From: Alphaproteobacteria bacterium
Lineage (GTDB): Bacteria; Pseudomonadota; Alphaproteobacteria; Rhizobiales; Hyphomicrobiaceae
Direction of reading: 5' to 3'
Length of the DNA: 44,949 nucleotides
Assembly: GCA_018830445.1 (NCBI GenBank)
Contig: JAHJSN010000065.1
Span: 1-44,949, forward strand
In this document: piece by piece, positions 15,857 through 25,346 of the stretch
Layout: every line of letters begins with the position of its first letter
How positions within the stretch are numbered: the first letter of the stretch is position 1
The notes under the pieces: generated by a model
Told to the model about the DNA's origin: nothing
The model's database searches: none
Seen by the model: only the letters and a program-made list of their open reading frames with translations
Made by a program: the position numbers and the translations under genes

Positions 15857-16864
15857 TCAAAACTCCAGGCAGATCTTGCCGAAATGCTTGTTGCTTTCCT
15901 GGTGGCGGAACGCTGCCACCAATTCTTCCAGCGCGAATACCTTGTCGATCACCGGGCGCATGCCGTTGCGATCGATCGCGCGGATCATGTCGATCTGCTG
16001 CGCGCGGCTGCCGACCAGCACGCCTTGCAAGCGAACCTGCTTCAACAAGGCCGGGACAAGTTGCAGGTTGCATTCGACTCCGCTGAGGATACCGATCACC
16101 GAAATGTGGCCTGCCACTCTTACCGCCGCCAGCGACTGGTCGAGCGTGGAAGGGCCGCCGACATCGACCACGTGATCGACGCCGCGCCCGCCCGTCAGCC
16201 CGCGCGCGGTTTCCCCCCACGCCGCATCGCTGCGGTAATTGATGACGTGATCGGCGCCCAGCGCCTTCAGCCGGTCGAGCTTTTCGTCGCTCGACGACGT
16301 CGCGATCACCGTGGCGCCGGCCAGCTTGGCAAACTGCAACGCAAAAATGGACACCCCGCCCGTCCCCTGAACGAGAATCGTATCTCCCGGCTTCAACCGG
16401 TCATCCGAGAATAGCGCCCGCCACGCCGTCAGGCCCGCCGTCGTCAGCGTTGCCGCCTCGGCATGTGACCAGCCCTTGGGCGCGTGGGTAAACGCATTGA
16501 CGCTGGCGGTGACTTCTTCGCGCGCGAAGCCGTCGATACCGTCCCCCGGCACACTTGCAAAGTTTTCCACCTGCGGCGTGCCGTCGAGCCAGGTCGGGAA
16601 GAACGTGCTCACCACGTGATCGCCGGGCGCGAATTCGCTGACGCCTTCGCCGACCGCCACAACTTCTCCCGCCCCGTCCGCCATCGGAATGCGTGGCTCG
16701 GCAGGTCCCCACACACCGCAAACGACAACGTAATCGTGATAGTTGAGCGAAGACCCGTGCACCCGAACCTTGATCTCGCCCGGCCCCGGCGCCGGCGCGG
16801 CACGTTCGCTGACGGAGACTTTTTCAAATCCGCCACCGGTATCGACGATCATTGCCTTGGGCAT
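15857..16864 (-). CDS. Zinc-type MDR alcohol dehydrogenase / quinone oxidoreductase family
   Basis: 335 residues of the medium-chain dehydrogenase/reductase superfamily. The catalytic domain contains GSSLNYHDYVVVCGVWG and the IPMADGAGEVVAVGEGV loop; the nucleotide domain holds ILVQGTGGVSIFALQFAKL near 160-178 and GADHVINY. The structural-zinc cysteine cluster of classical alcohol dehydrogenases is missing, so this belongs to the zinc-independent quinone oxidoreductase-like group; NADPH is the likely cofactor and the substrate is unknown. The ATG at 16864 follows GGAG; the longer frame has no support. Confidence 0.85.
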   Translation of the reverse strand: MPKAMIVDTGGGFEKVSVSERAAPAPGPGEIKVRVHGSSLNYHDYVVVCGVWGPAEPRIPMADGAGEVVAVGEGVSEFAPGDHVVSTFFPTWLDGTPQVENFASVPGDGIDGFAREEVTASVNAFTHAPKGWSHAEAATLTTAGLTAWRALFSDDRLKPGDTILVQGTGGVSIFALQFAKLAGATVIATSSSDEKLDRLKALGADHVINYRSDAAWGETARGLTGGRGVDHVVDVGGPSTLDQSLAAVRVAGHISVIGILSGVECNLQLVPALLKQVRLQGVLVGSRAQQIDMIRAIDRNGMRPVIDKVFALEELVAAFRHQESNKHFGKICLEF

Positions 16865-16944
16865 TCGAGACACTCCAGCTATGTAATTTGGTGGCACTCT
16901 GTACGCTTGACTGGGGCAGAAGTCGAGGCAGCCTTCTGTTTCGA

Positions 16945-17556
16945 CTACCTGAGCAATCCTCGCCTTTCGAGGATCTTGTCGACGAACTCCTGCGCGGTTC
17001 CGGGCCTCCCGAAGCAATTCGCGATATTGCTGCTCCGGCTCGTAATGCTGATCTCCGGGAAGCCGATTTTTTCCATCTCGCCGCGCAACGCATCGAGCAC
17101 CCGCTTGAGCCCCGACTGGTCATAACCTTCCTCATCCCGCAGCCGCAATATCGCGATGCAATCGCTGATGCTTTCGTTCATCAGATGCTCCGGCCCATTG
17201 CGCGGGGGGTGCGGAAGATCGACATCGCCGGTTTGGTGATGCGCGCACTCGTGCCGGTCGATGAAGCCCTGGAACACCGGCGGCGCCGACGCGAAGTTCG
17301 ACCGTAACACGACCGGCTTGCCGTCTTCGTTGCGCCGCGCCATTCCAGCCGCCATGCCCGCCCGCCCCTTCGCCGCATCGACGAATTGGACTACCTCGCC
17401 TTTGTTGTTGGCGCATGCCGGCGGCGCAACGACGCTGTAGGAACCATGCGGCACTCTGTTCTGCGCTAATACGCGATCAATGCAAGACAACGATATGATC
17501 AAGCCCGCAAGAACAATCCCAAGCTCAAATCTCCGTTTTCCAACATCTATCTTCAC
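16945..17556 (-). CDS. Putative exported zinc metallopeptidase (HExxH/ExxxD), unrecognised family
   Basis: 203 residues. The first 31 are a signal peptide (KRR, then a hydrophobic core, ending VLA). The mature part has H102-E-C-A-H106 and, 22 residues after the second His, E128-S-I-S-D132, the HExxH plus ExxxD pattern of gluzincin peptidases. Conserved-looking cysteines (48, 104, 133) could pair in the periplasm. I know no named family for it. The GTG start at 17556 overlaps the TGA of the membrane gene upstream (GTGA), which decides it over a GTG seven codons earlier and shows coupled translation. Active peptidase is an inference; neither substrate nor fold can be seen. Confidence 0.6.
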   Translation of the reverse strand: MKIDVGKRRFELGIVLAGLIISLSCIDRVLAQNRVPHGSYSVVAPPACANNKGEVVQFVDAAKGRAGMAAGMARRNEDGKPVVLRSNFASAPPVFQGFIDRHECAHHQTGDVDLPHPPRNGPEHLMNESISDCIAILRLRDEEGYDQSGLKRVLDALRGEMEKIGFPEISITSRSSNIANCFGRPGTAQEFVDKILERRGLLR

Positions 17557-17927
17557 AATGGATAATATCTCCACCACAGCATCAAGGTTCCGACCAATAG
17601 GAGGAAATCAAGAAATATCCTATATCGAATCAGGTTGGCGATGTTGTCGTGACTCCTCAAAATTGGTGTAAGAATAGCGCCCGCTGCAAATGCACCAACA
17701 GTTAGAAAGCCGAAGACACCTGCAACTACGTAGTACCAGGGAAAGGAAAGGAAAGCCCAAACCAGCAAAGCGATCATCGAAGGAAGGTTGAGACCCATCA
17801 GAAGGTGGGCCAAGAAAGGTATCTGATTTAACTCGTGGACAGGCACACCGCGCAGTGACATGCGAGTAATTGCACTAAGCAATATGGCAAGTGCCGCCGA
17901 ACCTAAGAGCAATGATGTCCCGGTCAC
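17553..17927 (-). CDS. Small polytopic membrane protein, partner of the HExxH protein
   Basis: 124 residues with four hydrophobic segments (about 4-21, 44-62, 68-92, 107-124), including an aromatic stretch [15 protein letters not shown]. No family recognised. The GTG start at 17927 is favoured by GGAGG six bases upstream; an earlier GTG at 17954 lacks one. Its stop overlaps the start of the exported HExxH protein by four bases, so the two form a coupled pair. GC content in this stretch is about 48 % in the line at 17641, well below the genome, pointing to acquired DNA. Confidence 0.65.
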   Translation of the reverse strand: MTGTSLLLGSAALAILLSAITRMSLRGVPVHELNQIPFLAHLLMGLNLPSMIALLVWAFLSFPWYYVVAGVFGFLTVGAFAAGAILTPILRSHDNIANLIRYRIFLDFLLLVGTLMLWWRYYPL

Positions 17928-18118
17928 CGATCCCTCCAGGAACCCTCCGCACACGGGACCTACTCTAGCCGCCCCTAACCGGCATCACAAGATCGCGTCC
18001 TTCACCTCTTCCCTCTTTCCTCGAATTCTGCCAGAAGACGCCCCACATCGGTCATGCGGACCCCGCTCCCATAATCCCCGCCCCACATCCAACCCCGTTC
18101 CAGCTGGTTGTCACCGGC

Positions 18119-18146
18119 TCCACACGACTTTAGGAAGTGTGGACCA
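18119..18146 (+). promoter_or_regulatory. Hairpin in the thrS leader
   Basis: CTCCACAC and GTGTGGA flank an 11-base loop about 55 bases upstream of the thrS start codon. A second small palindrome GTAAGCTTCTTAC follows at 18151-18163. No T-run follows either, so these are not intrinsic terminators. They could shape ribosome access; the effect is unknown. Confidence 0.35.
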
Positions 18147-18201
18147 ACAAGTAAGCTTCTTACCTGCGCGGTATGCAGCGATTGAGAGGAGGGCCAGAAC
18201 A

Positions 18202-20178
18202 ATGGCTGAAATCAATCTGAAATTCCCCGATGGCGCCGTTCGTCCGGTTGAAAAGGGCACGACCGGAAAGGATCTTGCGGCTTCGATCTCGAAGTCGCTC
18301 GCCAAGAAGGCTGTTGCCTTGATGCTGAACGGCGGGCTCGTCGATCTCGCCGACCCAATCGAAGCCGACGCCGACATCCGCATCATCACCCGCACCGATG
18401 CCGAAGCCCTCGAACTGATCCGCCACGACGCCGCCCACGTCATGGCCGAAGCCGTTCAGGAACTCTGGCCCGGCACCCAGGTCACCATCGGCCCGGTGAT
18501 CGACAACGGCTTCTATTACGATTTCGCCAAGAACGAGCCGTTCCAGCCCGAGGATCTACCGAAGATCGAAAAGAAGATGGCCGAGATCATCGCGAAGAAC
18601 GAGCCCTTCACCAAGGAGATCTGGTCGCGCGACGAAGCCAAGGAACATTTCCGCGAGGCCGGAGAAAGCTACAAGGTCGAACTCGTCGACGCCATCCCCG
18701 AGGACCAGAGCCTCAAGATCTATAAGCAAGGCAAGTGGCTCGACCTGTGCCGCGGCCCGCACATGACCTCCACCGGGCAGATCGGCAAGGCGTTCAAGCT
18801 GATGAGCGTCGCCGGCGCCTACTGGCGTGGCGATTCCAACAACGCCATGCTGCAACGCATCTACGGCACCGCCTGGGCCGACGAAGCCCAACTCGCCGAG
18901 CACCTGCACCGCATCGAGGAAGCCGAGAAGCGCGACCACCGCAAGCTCGGCCGCGAGATGAACCTGTTCCACTTCCAGGAGGAAGCCCCCGGCTCCGTCT
19001 TCTGGCATGCGAAGGGCTGGACGCTGTTCCAGACGCTGATCTCCTACATGCGCCGCCGTCAGCAGGCCGCCGGCTACGTCGAGGTCAACTCCCCCGACAT
19101 GATGGAGAAGCACTTCTGGGAAACCTCCGGTCACTGGGAGAACTATGGTGAGAACATGTTCACCACCGTGCTCCCCGACGAGCGCGTATTCTGCTGCAAG
19201 CCGATGAACTGCCCCGGCCACGTACAGATATATAAGCACGGCCTCAAGAGCTACCGCGAACTGCCCGTGCGCATCGCCGAGTTCGGCAAGGTCCACCGTT
19301 ACGAGCCCTCCGGCGCGCTGCACGGCCTCCTGCGCGTGCGCCACTTCACCCAGGACGACGCCCACGTCTTCCTCACCGAAGACCAGCTTGAAGCCGAGTG
19401 CCTGGCGATCAACGATCTGATGTTGTCGATCTACGAGGACTTCGGATTTCAGGAAGTCGTCGTGAAGCTCTCGACGCGCCCCGAAAAGCGCATCGGCGAG
19501 GATGCCTTGTGGGATCGCGCCGAAGAGGTGATGGGCAAGGTCCTGAAAAAAATCGAGGCTGACGGAGCAGGCCGCATCAAGACCGAGATCTTTCCCGGTG
19601 AAGGCGCCTTCTACGGGCCGAAGTTCGAATACGTCCTGCGCGATGCGATCGGCCGCGACTGGCAGTGCGGCACCACCCAGGTCGACTTCAACCTGCCCGG
19701 CCGCCTTGGCGCGATCTACATCGACCAGCATTCGGAAAAGCAGACCCCGGTGATGATCCACCGCGCCATGTTCGGCTCGCTGGAACGCTTCACCGGCATC
19801 CTGATCGAGAACTTCGCCGGCCACTTCCCGCTGTGGCTCGCCCCCATCCAGGCCGTTGTCGCAACCATCGTCTCGGATGCCGACGACTACGGCCGCGAGG
19901 TCCACGCCATGTTGAAGGCTGCCGGCATCCGCGCCGAGACCGACTTGCGCAACGAGAAGATCAACTTCAAGGTGCGTGAGCACTCGTTGCAGAAGGTCCC
20001 CGTCATGCTGGTTGCAGGCAAGCGCGAAGCCGAAGAACGCACCGTCTCAATTCGCCGCCTCGGTTCACAACAGCAGGAAGTCATGTCTCTCGACGACGCC
20101 CTGGCCATGCTCACCGACGACGCCGTCCCGCCGGACTTGCGGCGGAAGCAGGCAGCGACCAAGGCGGCGGCGGAGTAG
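18202..20178 (+). CDS. thrS: Threonyl-tRNA synthetase
   Basis: 658 residues, full length. Domains in order: TGS-like N-terminal domain (1-60), the tRNA-editing domain with [14 protein letters not shown] near 74-87, the class II catalytic core and the anticodon-binding C-terminal domain (about 555-640). Class II motifs are visible, with the zinc ligands Cys337 in MNCPGH and His in TQDDAHVF and the last in [14 protein letters not shown]. It charges tRNA-Thr in the cytoplasm. The start follows AGGAGGG nine bases away; a long in-frame upstream extension is not part of the family. A composite palindromic repeat begins about 120 bp downstream. Confidence 0.98.
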   Translation: MAEINLKFPDGAVRPVEKGTTGKDLAASISKSLAKKAVALMLNGGLVDLADPIEADADIRIITRTDAEALELIRHDAAHVMAEAVQELWPGTQVTIGPVIDNGFYYDFAKNEPFQPEDLPKIEKKMAEIIAKNEPFTKEIWSRDEAKEHFREAGESYKVELVDAIPEDQSLKIYKQGKWLDLCRGPHMTSTGQIGKAFKLMSVAGAYWRGDSNNAMLQRIYGTAWADEAQLAEHLHRIEEAEKRDHRKLGREMNLFHFQEEAPGSVFWHAKGWTLFQTLISYMRRRQQAAGYVEVNSPDMMEKHFWETSGHWENYGENMFTTVLPDERVFCCKPMNCPGHVQIYKHGLKSYRELPVRIAEFGKVHRYEPSGALHGLLRVRHFTQDDAHVFLTEDQLEAECLAINDLMLSIYEDFGFQEVVVKLSTRPEKRIGEDALWDRAEEVMGKVLKKIEADGAGRIKTEIFPGEGAFYGPKFEYVLRDAIGRDWQCGTTQVDFNLPGRLGAIYIDQHSEKQTPVMIHRAMFGSLERFTGILIENFAGHFPLWLAPIQAVVATIVSDADDYGREVHAMLKAAGIRAETDLRNEKINFKVREHSLQKVPVMLVAGKREAEERTVSIRRLGSQQQEVMSLDDALAMLTDDAVPPDLRRKQAATKAAAE

Positions 20179-20295
20179 TTACCGCCGCTTGCCACCCCTA
20201 ACCGGATGCGAAGGATTGTAAGGCGCCGGGTGCGCTGCCGGCACCTAAAGGCGCACGCGAAATGTCAGGCGATGGGCATCCAGCCCAACATGACT

Positions 20296-20618
20296 CTAGT
20301 GTGGCGTCGCGCCTTAATTGACCTGTTGGTGCCGACAGGAGTTGTCAATTGAGGCGCGCTGAACGCCACACTAAACCATTGTTTTTGCTAGTGGCCTTCA
20401 TGTCTCGCCGAAATCGTCAGCGGTTGCGGCCAGCACGCCGATTTAGGCGAGACAGGTCACTAGTGTTCTGGATCAAACATTTGATTCCCGGGTGGAGGTC
20501 GTCAAAGGTTTGTGAATCCAGAACACAATCAGAAGGCTGCCTAGTCTTCTGGGCTGAGTGTTCCGGGCCGACATTCAGGTTCCCGGCAGGGAACCATATG
20601 TCAGAGTCGGAGCACTAG
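20296..20618. repeat. Modular hairpin repeat, copy 1 (four hairpins)
   Basis: Four palindromes in series joined by CTAG. H1 (20297-20373): TGTGGCGT...ACGCCACA with an inner CGCCTTAATTGAC/GTCAATTGAGGCG pairing. H2 (20388-20463): from CTAGTG to CACTAG with TGTCTCGCC/GGCGAGACA inside. H3 (20462-20526): TGTTCTGGAT and AATCCAGAACA outer arms, AAACATTTGA/TCAAAGGTTT inner arms. H4 (20557-20618): AGTGTTCC...GGAGCACT with GGTTCCC/GGGAACC. H3 and H4 recur nearly unchanged in copy 2 (28599-28742), 8 kb away; H1 recurs there and H2 does not. No open frame of note. The rest of the thrS to 20736 gap (20179-20295) holds a GGGCATCCAGCCCAACA fragment at 20274-20290 that is also found at 35473-35489. Confidence 0.88.
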
Positions 20619-20735
20619 GAAGTTTTGGTCCCAAGAAGCCGCCCAACAAAGACACCCGCCCCAATCCTGCCGCGTTCTGCCGCCGGAAATGCTATTGCTT
20701 GCCGAACCTCGCCATTCCCCGCCGGAGAACACCCC

Positions 20736-21023
20736 ATGCCCGCCGACAGCCCGAACGAATTCCACAACCGCGTCATGCGCGAACGCCATGAGCAGCAACT
20801 CACAAGATCGCAGATCGAAGCCAACGCAGCGGCTGCAGAACTGATTGCCGAGCGCATCGCCGCCAAGCTCGCCGAACAGAACGATATCATCTACAAGATG
20901 GGGCAGCGTCAGGGGCGAACCAGCTTCATTGCATATCTCTCCCTGCTGATCGGCCTCGCAGCCGCCGCCGGCCAGCTCCTCGGCCCGATCTGGGAATGGC
21001 CGTTCCTGCGCGGCGTTCTCTAA
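20736..21023 (+). CDS. Hypothetical tail-anchored coiled-coil protein
   Basis: 95 residues. About 60 N-terminal residues are charged and helical (NRVMRERHEQQLTRSQIEAN, then AAAELIAERIAAKLAEQND), likely a coiled coil; residues 64-86 are one hydrophobic helix (FIAYLSLLIGLAAAAGQLLG), followed by a short aromatic tail. This is the layout of a tail-anchored inner-membrane protein with its coil in the cytoplasm. No family recognised. The start follows GGAG nine bases upstream. It lies directly after copy 1 of the modular hairpin repeat. Confidence 0.6.
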   Translation: MPADSPNEFHNRVMRERHEQQLTRSQIEANAAAAELIAERIAAKLAEQNDIIYKMGQRQGRTSFIAYLSLLIGLAAAAGQLLGPIWEWPFLRGVL

Positions 21024-21210
21024 CCCAGCCACGCGAAGCGAGCCGACGCCTTGACACCAGCGATACAAATCCTATTCCGTCATTCCGCCGAGGGGTCGAT
21101 CTGCGTGAGTATCAATCTCCTCCAGGTAGCTCTACAAACCGGAACTGGGCCAGGCTCCCGACTTCGCGACGACGGCACGTGGCGGTCAGGGCAAAGGATA
21201 TCGAATCCCG

Positions 21211-21822
21211 ATGAAACTCTACTGGTGTGAAAACACACGCGCCTTCCGCATCATCTGGATGCTTGACGAACTTGGTCAGCCCTATGAGCGCATCCGCGTC
21301 GACGTGCGTGGCGGTGAGACGGGTGAGAACAAGAGCGACCCGGACTTCAGGGCGGCATCCCCGATGGGCAAGGTCCCCGCCCTGGTCGACGGCCCTGTGA
21401 AATTGTGGGACTCGGGCGCCATCTGCCTCTACCTCGCCGACAAATACCCTGAAGCCGGGTTGAGCGTTGCCGCCGACGATCCCCGCCGCGGCGAATTCCT
21501 GCAATGGCTGATGTTCACCAACGCCGTCATCGAGCCCGCCATGTTGGAAAAATTCATGGAACTTCCGCCGAAACCGCAAAGCTACGGCCACGGCAGCTTC
21601 GAAAGCATGATCGGTGCTCTCGAAAAAGGCCTGAAAGGCCGCGACTGGCTCATGGGCGATCGCTTCACCGCCGCCGATGTCCTCGTCGGCTCCAGCGTTC
21701 ATGTGCTCCAGCAATTCGGTCTTCTGCCGGTCATCACGGCCTTGCAAGGCTACGTTGCGCGCTGCCGCATCAGACCCGGTCTGCAAAAGGCTCTGGCCCT
21801 TGATGGCGTAACAAAGAAATAA
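21211..21822 (+). CDS. Glutathione S-transferase family protein
   Basis: 203 residues: thioredoxin-like N-terminal domain (KLYWCENTRAFRIIWMLDEL with the glutathione site; MGKVPALV cis-Pro loop; DSGAICLYLAD SNAIL-type motif) and an all-helical C-terminal domain with the N-capping box (MGDRFTAADVLVGS). It conjugates or reduces with glutathione in the cytoplasm; the substrate cannot be inferred. The residue after the first strand is Cys (Trp-Cys-Glu), so the active residue may be Cys or Ser rather than Tyr. Downstream genes follow at short intervals (33 and 20 bp), suggesting one transcript. Confidence 0.9.
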   Translation: MKLYWCENTRAFRIIWMLDELGQPYERIRVDVRGGETGENKSDPDFRAASPMGKVPALVDGPVKLWDSGAICLYLADKYPEAGLSVAADDPRRGEFLQWLMFTNAVIEPAMLEKFMELPPKPQSYGHGSFESMIGALEKGLKGRDWLMGDRFTAADVLVGSSVHVLQQFGLLPVITALQGYVARCRIRPGLQKALALDGVTKK

Positions 21823-21855
21823 GTCGAACGATCAACGCAAAGCTCTCAGCCGAAC

Positions 21856-22206
21856 ATGAACCTCTCGAACCGACCCGAAGACTTTCCCGGCTATTTCGCG
21901 ACGATCCTGTGGGTCGGCGTCGGAGTCTGGCTGTTCTGGACGACTCCGCAGGCAGCCTTCGTGTCATGGCAGGCGATCGTCTACTTCGTTCTCGGCACCA
22001 TCGGAGTTGGCATCCTGTTCGGGATCGTCGGCATGACCCTGCAGCGCCTTATGCCTTTCCTCAAACCTCGTCAGGGCCCGATCCGGACTGCGCCTCCTCC
22101 CGCACAGTTGATCGGAACGTTGGTTGCGGCGGCCGAATTCGTCGTGATCTACTTCCTCGCCAAGGCGGTCGTGACAGGTATCCTGTTCCAACCTGCCGTC
22201 ACCTGA
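21856..22206 (+). CDS. Small three-helix membrane protein, hypothetical
   Basis: 116 residues, three hydrophobic helices at about 13-31, 36-63 and 84-108, with a Pro/Arg-rich link between the second and third (LKPRQGPIRTAPPPAQL). No family recognised. It lies between the GST gene (33 bp) and the DsbA-family isomerase gene (20 bp) in the same direction, so it is probably part of that operon. The ribosome site is weak. Confidence 0.65.
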   Translation: MNLSNRPEDFPGYFATILWVGVGVWLFWTTPQAAFVSWQAIVYFVLGTIGVGILFGIVGMTLQRLMPFLKPRQGPIRTAPPPAQLIGTLVAAAEFVVIYFLAKAVVTGILFQPAVT

Positions 22207-22226
22207 ACCGGCAGGAACCCTGATCG

Positions 22227-22826
22227 ATGAGCGTCCTTCAATTCTGGTACGAGTTCGCCAGTACGTATTCCTACCCGGCCGCCATGCGAGTCGAGGAGGC
22301 ACCCGCCAGATACGGCGTCAGTATCAGTTGGCAGCCGTTTCTGCTCGGCCCGATCTTCAAGGGCCACGGCTGGGACACCTCGCCGTTCAACCTGCATGCC
22401 GATAAGGGCCGCTATATGTGGCGCGACCTGGAGCGCATCTGCGCCGGCCTCGACCTGCCGCCGATGCGCAGACCGGACCCGTTTCCGCAGAACCCCCTGA
22501 AGGCGGCGCGCATCGCTCTCAGCTTGCCTGATGGCCAAGCCCGCTCACAATTTTCGAAGGCCGTCTACGCCGCCGAATTTGCCTGGCTCCTGCCGATCGA
22601 TGATGACAACGTGCTGCGGGACATTCTTATCGGCCTCAGCCTGCCGGCCGATGAACTGATTGCCACTTCACAGGTCGAAACCACAAAGCAGGCCCTGAAA
22701 TCGCAAGTCGCTACGGCGCAGAACCTCGGCATCTTCGGTGCCCCAGCCTTTGTTGCGAGTGACGGCGAATTGTTCTGGGGCAACGATCGTCTCGATGATG
22801 CACTGAAGTGGCAGGCCAGGCTATGA
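22227..22826 (+). CDS. 2-hydroxychromene-2-carboxylate isomerase, DsbA family
   Basis: 199 residues with a DsbA/kappa-GST thioredoxin fold. The active-site CxxC of DsbA is replaced by a Ser-containing segment (WYEFASTYSYPAA), as in the isomerase NahD, and the helical insertion (DLERICAGLDLPPMRRP) and the cis-Pro loop (LGIFGAPAFVASDGELFWGNDRL in pieces) are typical. NahD uses glutathione to isomerise hydroxychromene carboxylate in naphthalene breakdown; no other such genes are here, so the true substrate may differ. The stop overlaps the start of the phosphoesterase gene (ATGA). Confidence 0.88.
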   Translation: MSVLQFWYEFASTYSYPAAMRVEEAPARYGVSISWQPFLLGPIFKGHGWDTSPFNLHADKGRYMWRDLERICAGLDLPPMRRPDPFPQNPLKAARIALSLPDGQARSQFSKAVYAAEFAWLLPIDDDNVLRDILIGLSLPADELIATSQVETTKQALKSQVATAQNLGIFGAPAFVASDGELFWGNDRLDDALKWQARL

Positions 22827-23674
22827 GGATCGACATCACCGGCCCCGGTCCCTTACTCTGCTTCGGCGGGCCATACTCGAACCTAGAGGGAACCGAAGCA
22901 ATGAGGCGCGAGGCCCAGCGCCTCGCTATTCCTCCCAATCGCGTCATCTGCACCGGCGACATTGTCGCCTACTGCGCCAACCCGAACGAAACGGTCGAAC
23001 TGGTCCGCGACTGGGGCTGCCACGTCATCAAGGGAAACTGCGAGCAGCAACTGGCGGAGCTTGCTGAAGACTGCGGCTGTGGATTCGATGACGGCACCGC
23101 TTGCGATCTTCTGTCGGCGCGCTGGTACGCGTTCGCTGATAATGCCCTTCGCGACGATCACCGCCAATGGATGTCCGCGCTGCCGGCATCGATAGATTTC
23201 GAGTTGGGAACGCTGACAGCCAGGGTCATCCATGGCGGGGTGCGCGACGTCAGTCGCTTCGTGTTTCCTTCGACAGCTAACGATGTGAAACAGGCCGAAA
23301 TCGATTCAGCCGCAGCCGACATCCTGATCGCCGGACATTGCGGCATTCCCTTCGTTGAGAAATTCGGCACACGCGTCTGGTTCAACCCCGGCGTGATCGG
23401 CATGCCCGCCAATGACGCGACACCCGACGGCTGGTACGGATTGATCACCCCCCAGCCGGAAACCGGCACGGCCGTATTCAGCCTCAGGCGGCTGTGCTAC
23501 GATGCGCAAGCAGCAGCCCGCCGGCTGGCCAGGCTGGGCCACGTCGACTCCTATGCAGAAGCGCTCAGGACCGGCCTCTGGCCGAGCCTCGACGTACTCC
23601 CGCAAGCCGAGCGCCAGCAAACCGGCATACCGCTCCGCGAAATTGATCTGACCATATCCCTTGATCCCACCTGA
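22823..23674 (+). CDS. Metallophosphoesterase-like protein
   Basis: 283 residues, calcineurin-like phosphoesterase fold. Visible metal-site motifs: CTGDIVAYC (GD block), IKGNCEQQL (GNxE block), a GHCGIPF block and FNPGVIG at the end of the core. The first block, which is normally D-x-H, reads CFGGPYSNLE here, so the usual Asp and His that bind one metal are missing. I believe this variant is a recognised rhizobial subgroup, but it may alter or lose activity. The C-terminal 60 residues are a helical extension of unknown role. The start overlaps the preceding stop by four bases (ATGA). Confidence 0.8.
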   Translation: MRIDITGPGPLLCFGGPYSNLEGTEAMRREAQRLAIPPNRVICTGDIVAYCANPNETVELVRDWGCHVIKGNCEQQLAELAEDCGCGFDDGTACDLLSARWYAFADNALRDDHRQWMSALPASIDFELGTLTARVIHGGVRDVSRFVFPSTANDVKQAEIDSAAADILIAGHCGIPFVEKFGTRVWFNPGVIGMPANDATPDGWYGLITPQPETGTAVFSLRRLCYDAQAAARRLARLGHVDSYAEALRTGLWPSLDVLPQAERQQTGIPLREIDLTISLDPT

Positions 23675-23796
23675 CCTGATCGCAACCCGTTCACCGCCGA
23701 TAACTTCTCCGTCAGCACACCCAATCGTCGATAGCCAGAACCAAAACTGCGCGGTTATAGATGCGGGAAATCGAGCGACTCATCCTGGAGCTGTCT

Positions 23797-25203
23797 ATGA
23801 ACGAACCCGTCGTCACACTCGCCGTCATCACGGCGGCAGTCGCCTTCGTCAGCCTGCGCTTTTCAAATCCCGCCCTGACGACGCAATCCTTCTACCAGGG
23901 TCAAGACGCCTCCGGCAGCACCCCGGGAATTCTCACCCTCACCTTTTCCCAGGTCACCACGTGGATCTTCGCGCGCTCGATCATGAACGCAGCGATCCTG
24001 GGTTATTTCTACGGAATTGTCGGCGCGCTCGCCTACGCTGCCTACTATCTCTCGTTTCTCACCGGTGCCGCCATCATATCGAGCCTGCGCTTCCGCCACG
24101 GTTTCGGCAGCGTCCAGGAATTCCTGTCCGACCGCTTCGGCCTTGCCGGTACGACGAGTTATAACTTCGTCGTCGGCGTTCGCCTCCTCTCGGAAGTCTT
24201 CGCCAACCTCCTCGTTATCGGCCTGATCTTTGGCATGGACGGTTCGCAGGAATACGTCGCTTCCATCATCCTGGTCGGCGCGGCGACCCTCGGCTACTCG
24301 CTGCTTGGCGGACTGAATGCCTCGATCCGAACCGATGCCATCCAGATGTCGCTGTTCCTCGTCGTCCTCGGCGCGCTGATGCTGGTCGCCATCTCCAGCG
24401 GCACGTTCGATGTGCCGGCGATGATGGCAACATCGCCGGACGCGGCAAGCCCGGGCTGGATTCTGCTCGCGGTCGCCCTGCTTCAGGTCTGGAGTTATCC
24501 CCTCCATGATCCGGTCATGATGGACCGTGGCTTCATCGCCGACCGCAAGACCACCATGGCGAGTTTTTATCACGCCGCGTGGATTTCGGTCCTGTGCATC
24601 ATGGCCTTCGGTCTGCTTGGAGTCTGGGCCGGTATGAATAAGATCGACGGAGAAACGTTCGTCCCGACCCTGACCCGCCTGATTGGCGAATGGCCGACGC
24701 TATTGTTCAACGTCGCACTCGTGGTTTCCTGCATGTCGACCCTCGACTCGACATTCGCCTCAACTGCTAAGCTGACGGTTGTCGACATGCGCGCCGCCGA
24801 GCCGACGGTTGCCAACGGCCGTATCGCCATGGCCCTCTTCATGCTTGGTGGATTGGCGATGGTTTTCTTCGGTTCCAAAGACCTGTTCGGCGCCGTCGCG
24901 GTCTCCGGCACCGCTTCCATGTTCCTCGCACCGGTGGTGTTTTTCTCGCTTTGGATGGGCCGCACCGATATTCCGGTGTGGAGCTACCTCACGGCATTCT
25001 TCTCTGCGATGGCCGCTGCAATCCTCTACTTCACCGAATCCTCCGGCTACACCAACCTTATCGGTCCGCTGACCGGCCTCGAGCACAAGTACGCCAAGCT
25101 TCTGGTGCTCTCCGTTATGACGTTGGCGATCGGATGCGGCGCGTTTGCCATTGGCATGATCACCGGCGGCGCACGACCACGCCTCGCCCCAGGCCGCGCT
25201 TGA
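23797..25203 (+). CDS. Sodium:solute symporter family transporter
   Basis: 468 residues, about 13 hydrophobic helices in the pattern of the SSS (SSF) family. Visible family features are the SQVTTWIFARS segment in helix 2 (sodium-site region), LLGGLNASIRTDAIQ and VVSCMSTLDSTFASTAKL. It would move a small solute into the cell with sodium across the inner membrane; the solute cannot be read from sequence. The start at 23797 is preferred because GGAG lies six bases upstream; an ATG 12 codons earlier (23761) has no ribosome site. It is preceded by 120 bp and followed by 140 bp of non-coding DNA. Confidence 0.88.
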   Translation: MNEPVVTLAVITAAVAFVSLRFSNPALTTQSFYQGQDASGSTPGILTLTFSQVTTWIFARSIMNAAILGYFYGIVGALAYAAYYLSFLTGAAIISSLRFRHGFGSVQEFLSDRFGLAGTTSYNFVVGVRLLSEVFANLLVIGLIFGMDGSQEYVASIILVGAATLGYSLLGGLNASIRTDAIQMSLFLVVLGALMLVAISSGTFDVPAMMATSPDAASPGWILLAVALLQVWSYPLHDPVMMDRGFIADRKTTMASFYHAAWISVLCIMAFGLLGVWAGMNKIDGETFVPTLTRLIGEWPTLLFNVALVVSCMSTLDSTFASTAKLTVVDMRAAEPTVANGRIAMALFMLGGLAMVFFGSKDLFGAVAVSGTASMFLAPVVFFSLWMGRTDIPVWSYLTAFFSAMAAAILYFTESSGYTNLIGPLTGLEHKYAKLLVLSVMTLAIGCGAFAIGMITGGARPRLAPGRA

Positions 25204-25346
25204 GCCGCCCGATACATCACAGGGTTGATAAACCTGCGGCAATGTTCATCGACGGCTCATTTCCGCTGTGCTTCACTGCCGACAGACACAGAGGCTGACG
25301 GGATTTCAGGGCGCCAACCGCCCCGGCAGCAAAAGGCGGGCAAGAC

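Noticed and set aside
17928-18201. T-box leader for thrS
   Set aside because: No T-box bulge or terminator/antiterminator, and T-boxes are not expected in alphaproteobacteria.
18556-19983. 475-codon open frame antisense to thrS
   Set aside because: It mirrors the codon pattern of a certain essential gene (GC-rich third positions open the opposite frame) and has no family motif.
20296-20618. CRISPR array
   Set aside because: The units are different hairpins joined once each, not identical direct repeats with unique spacers.
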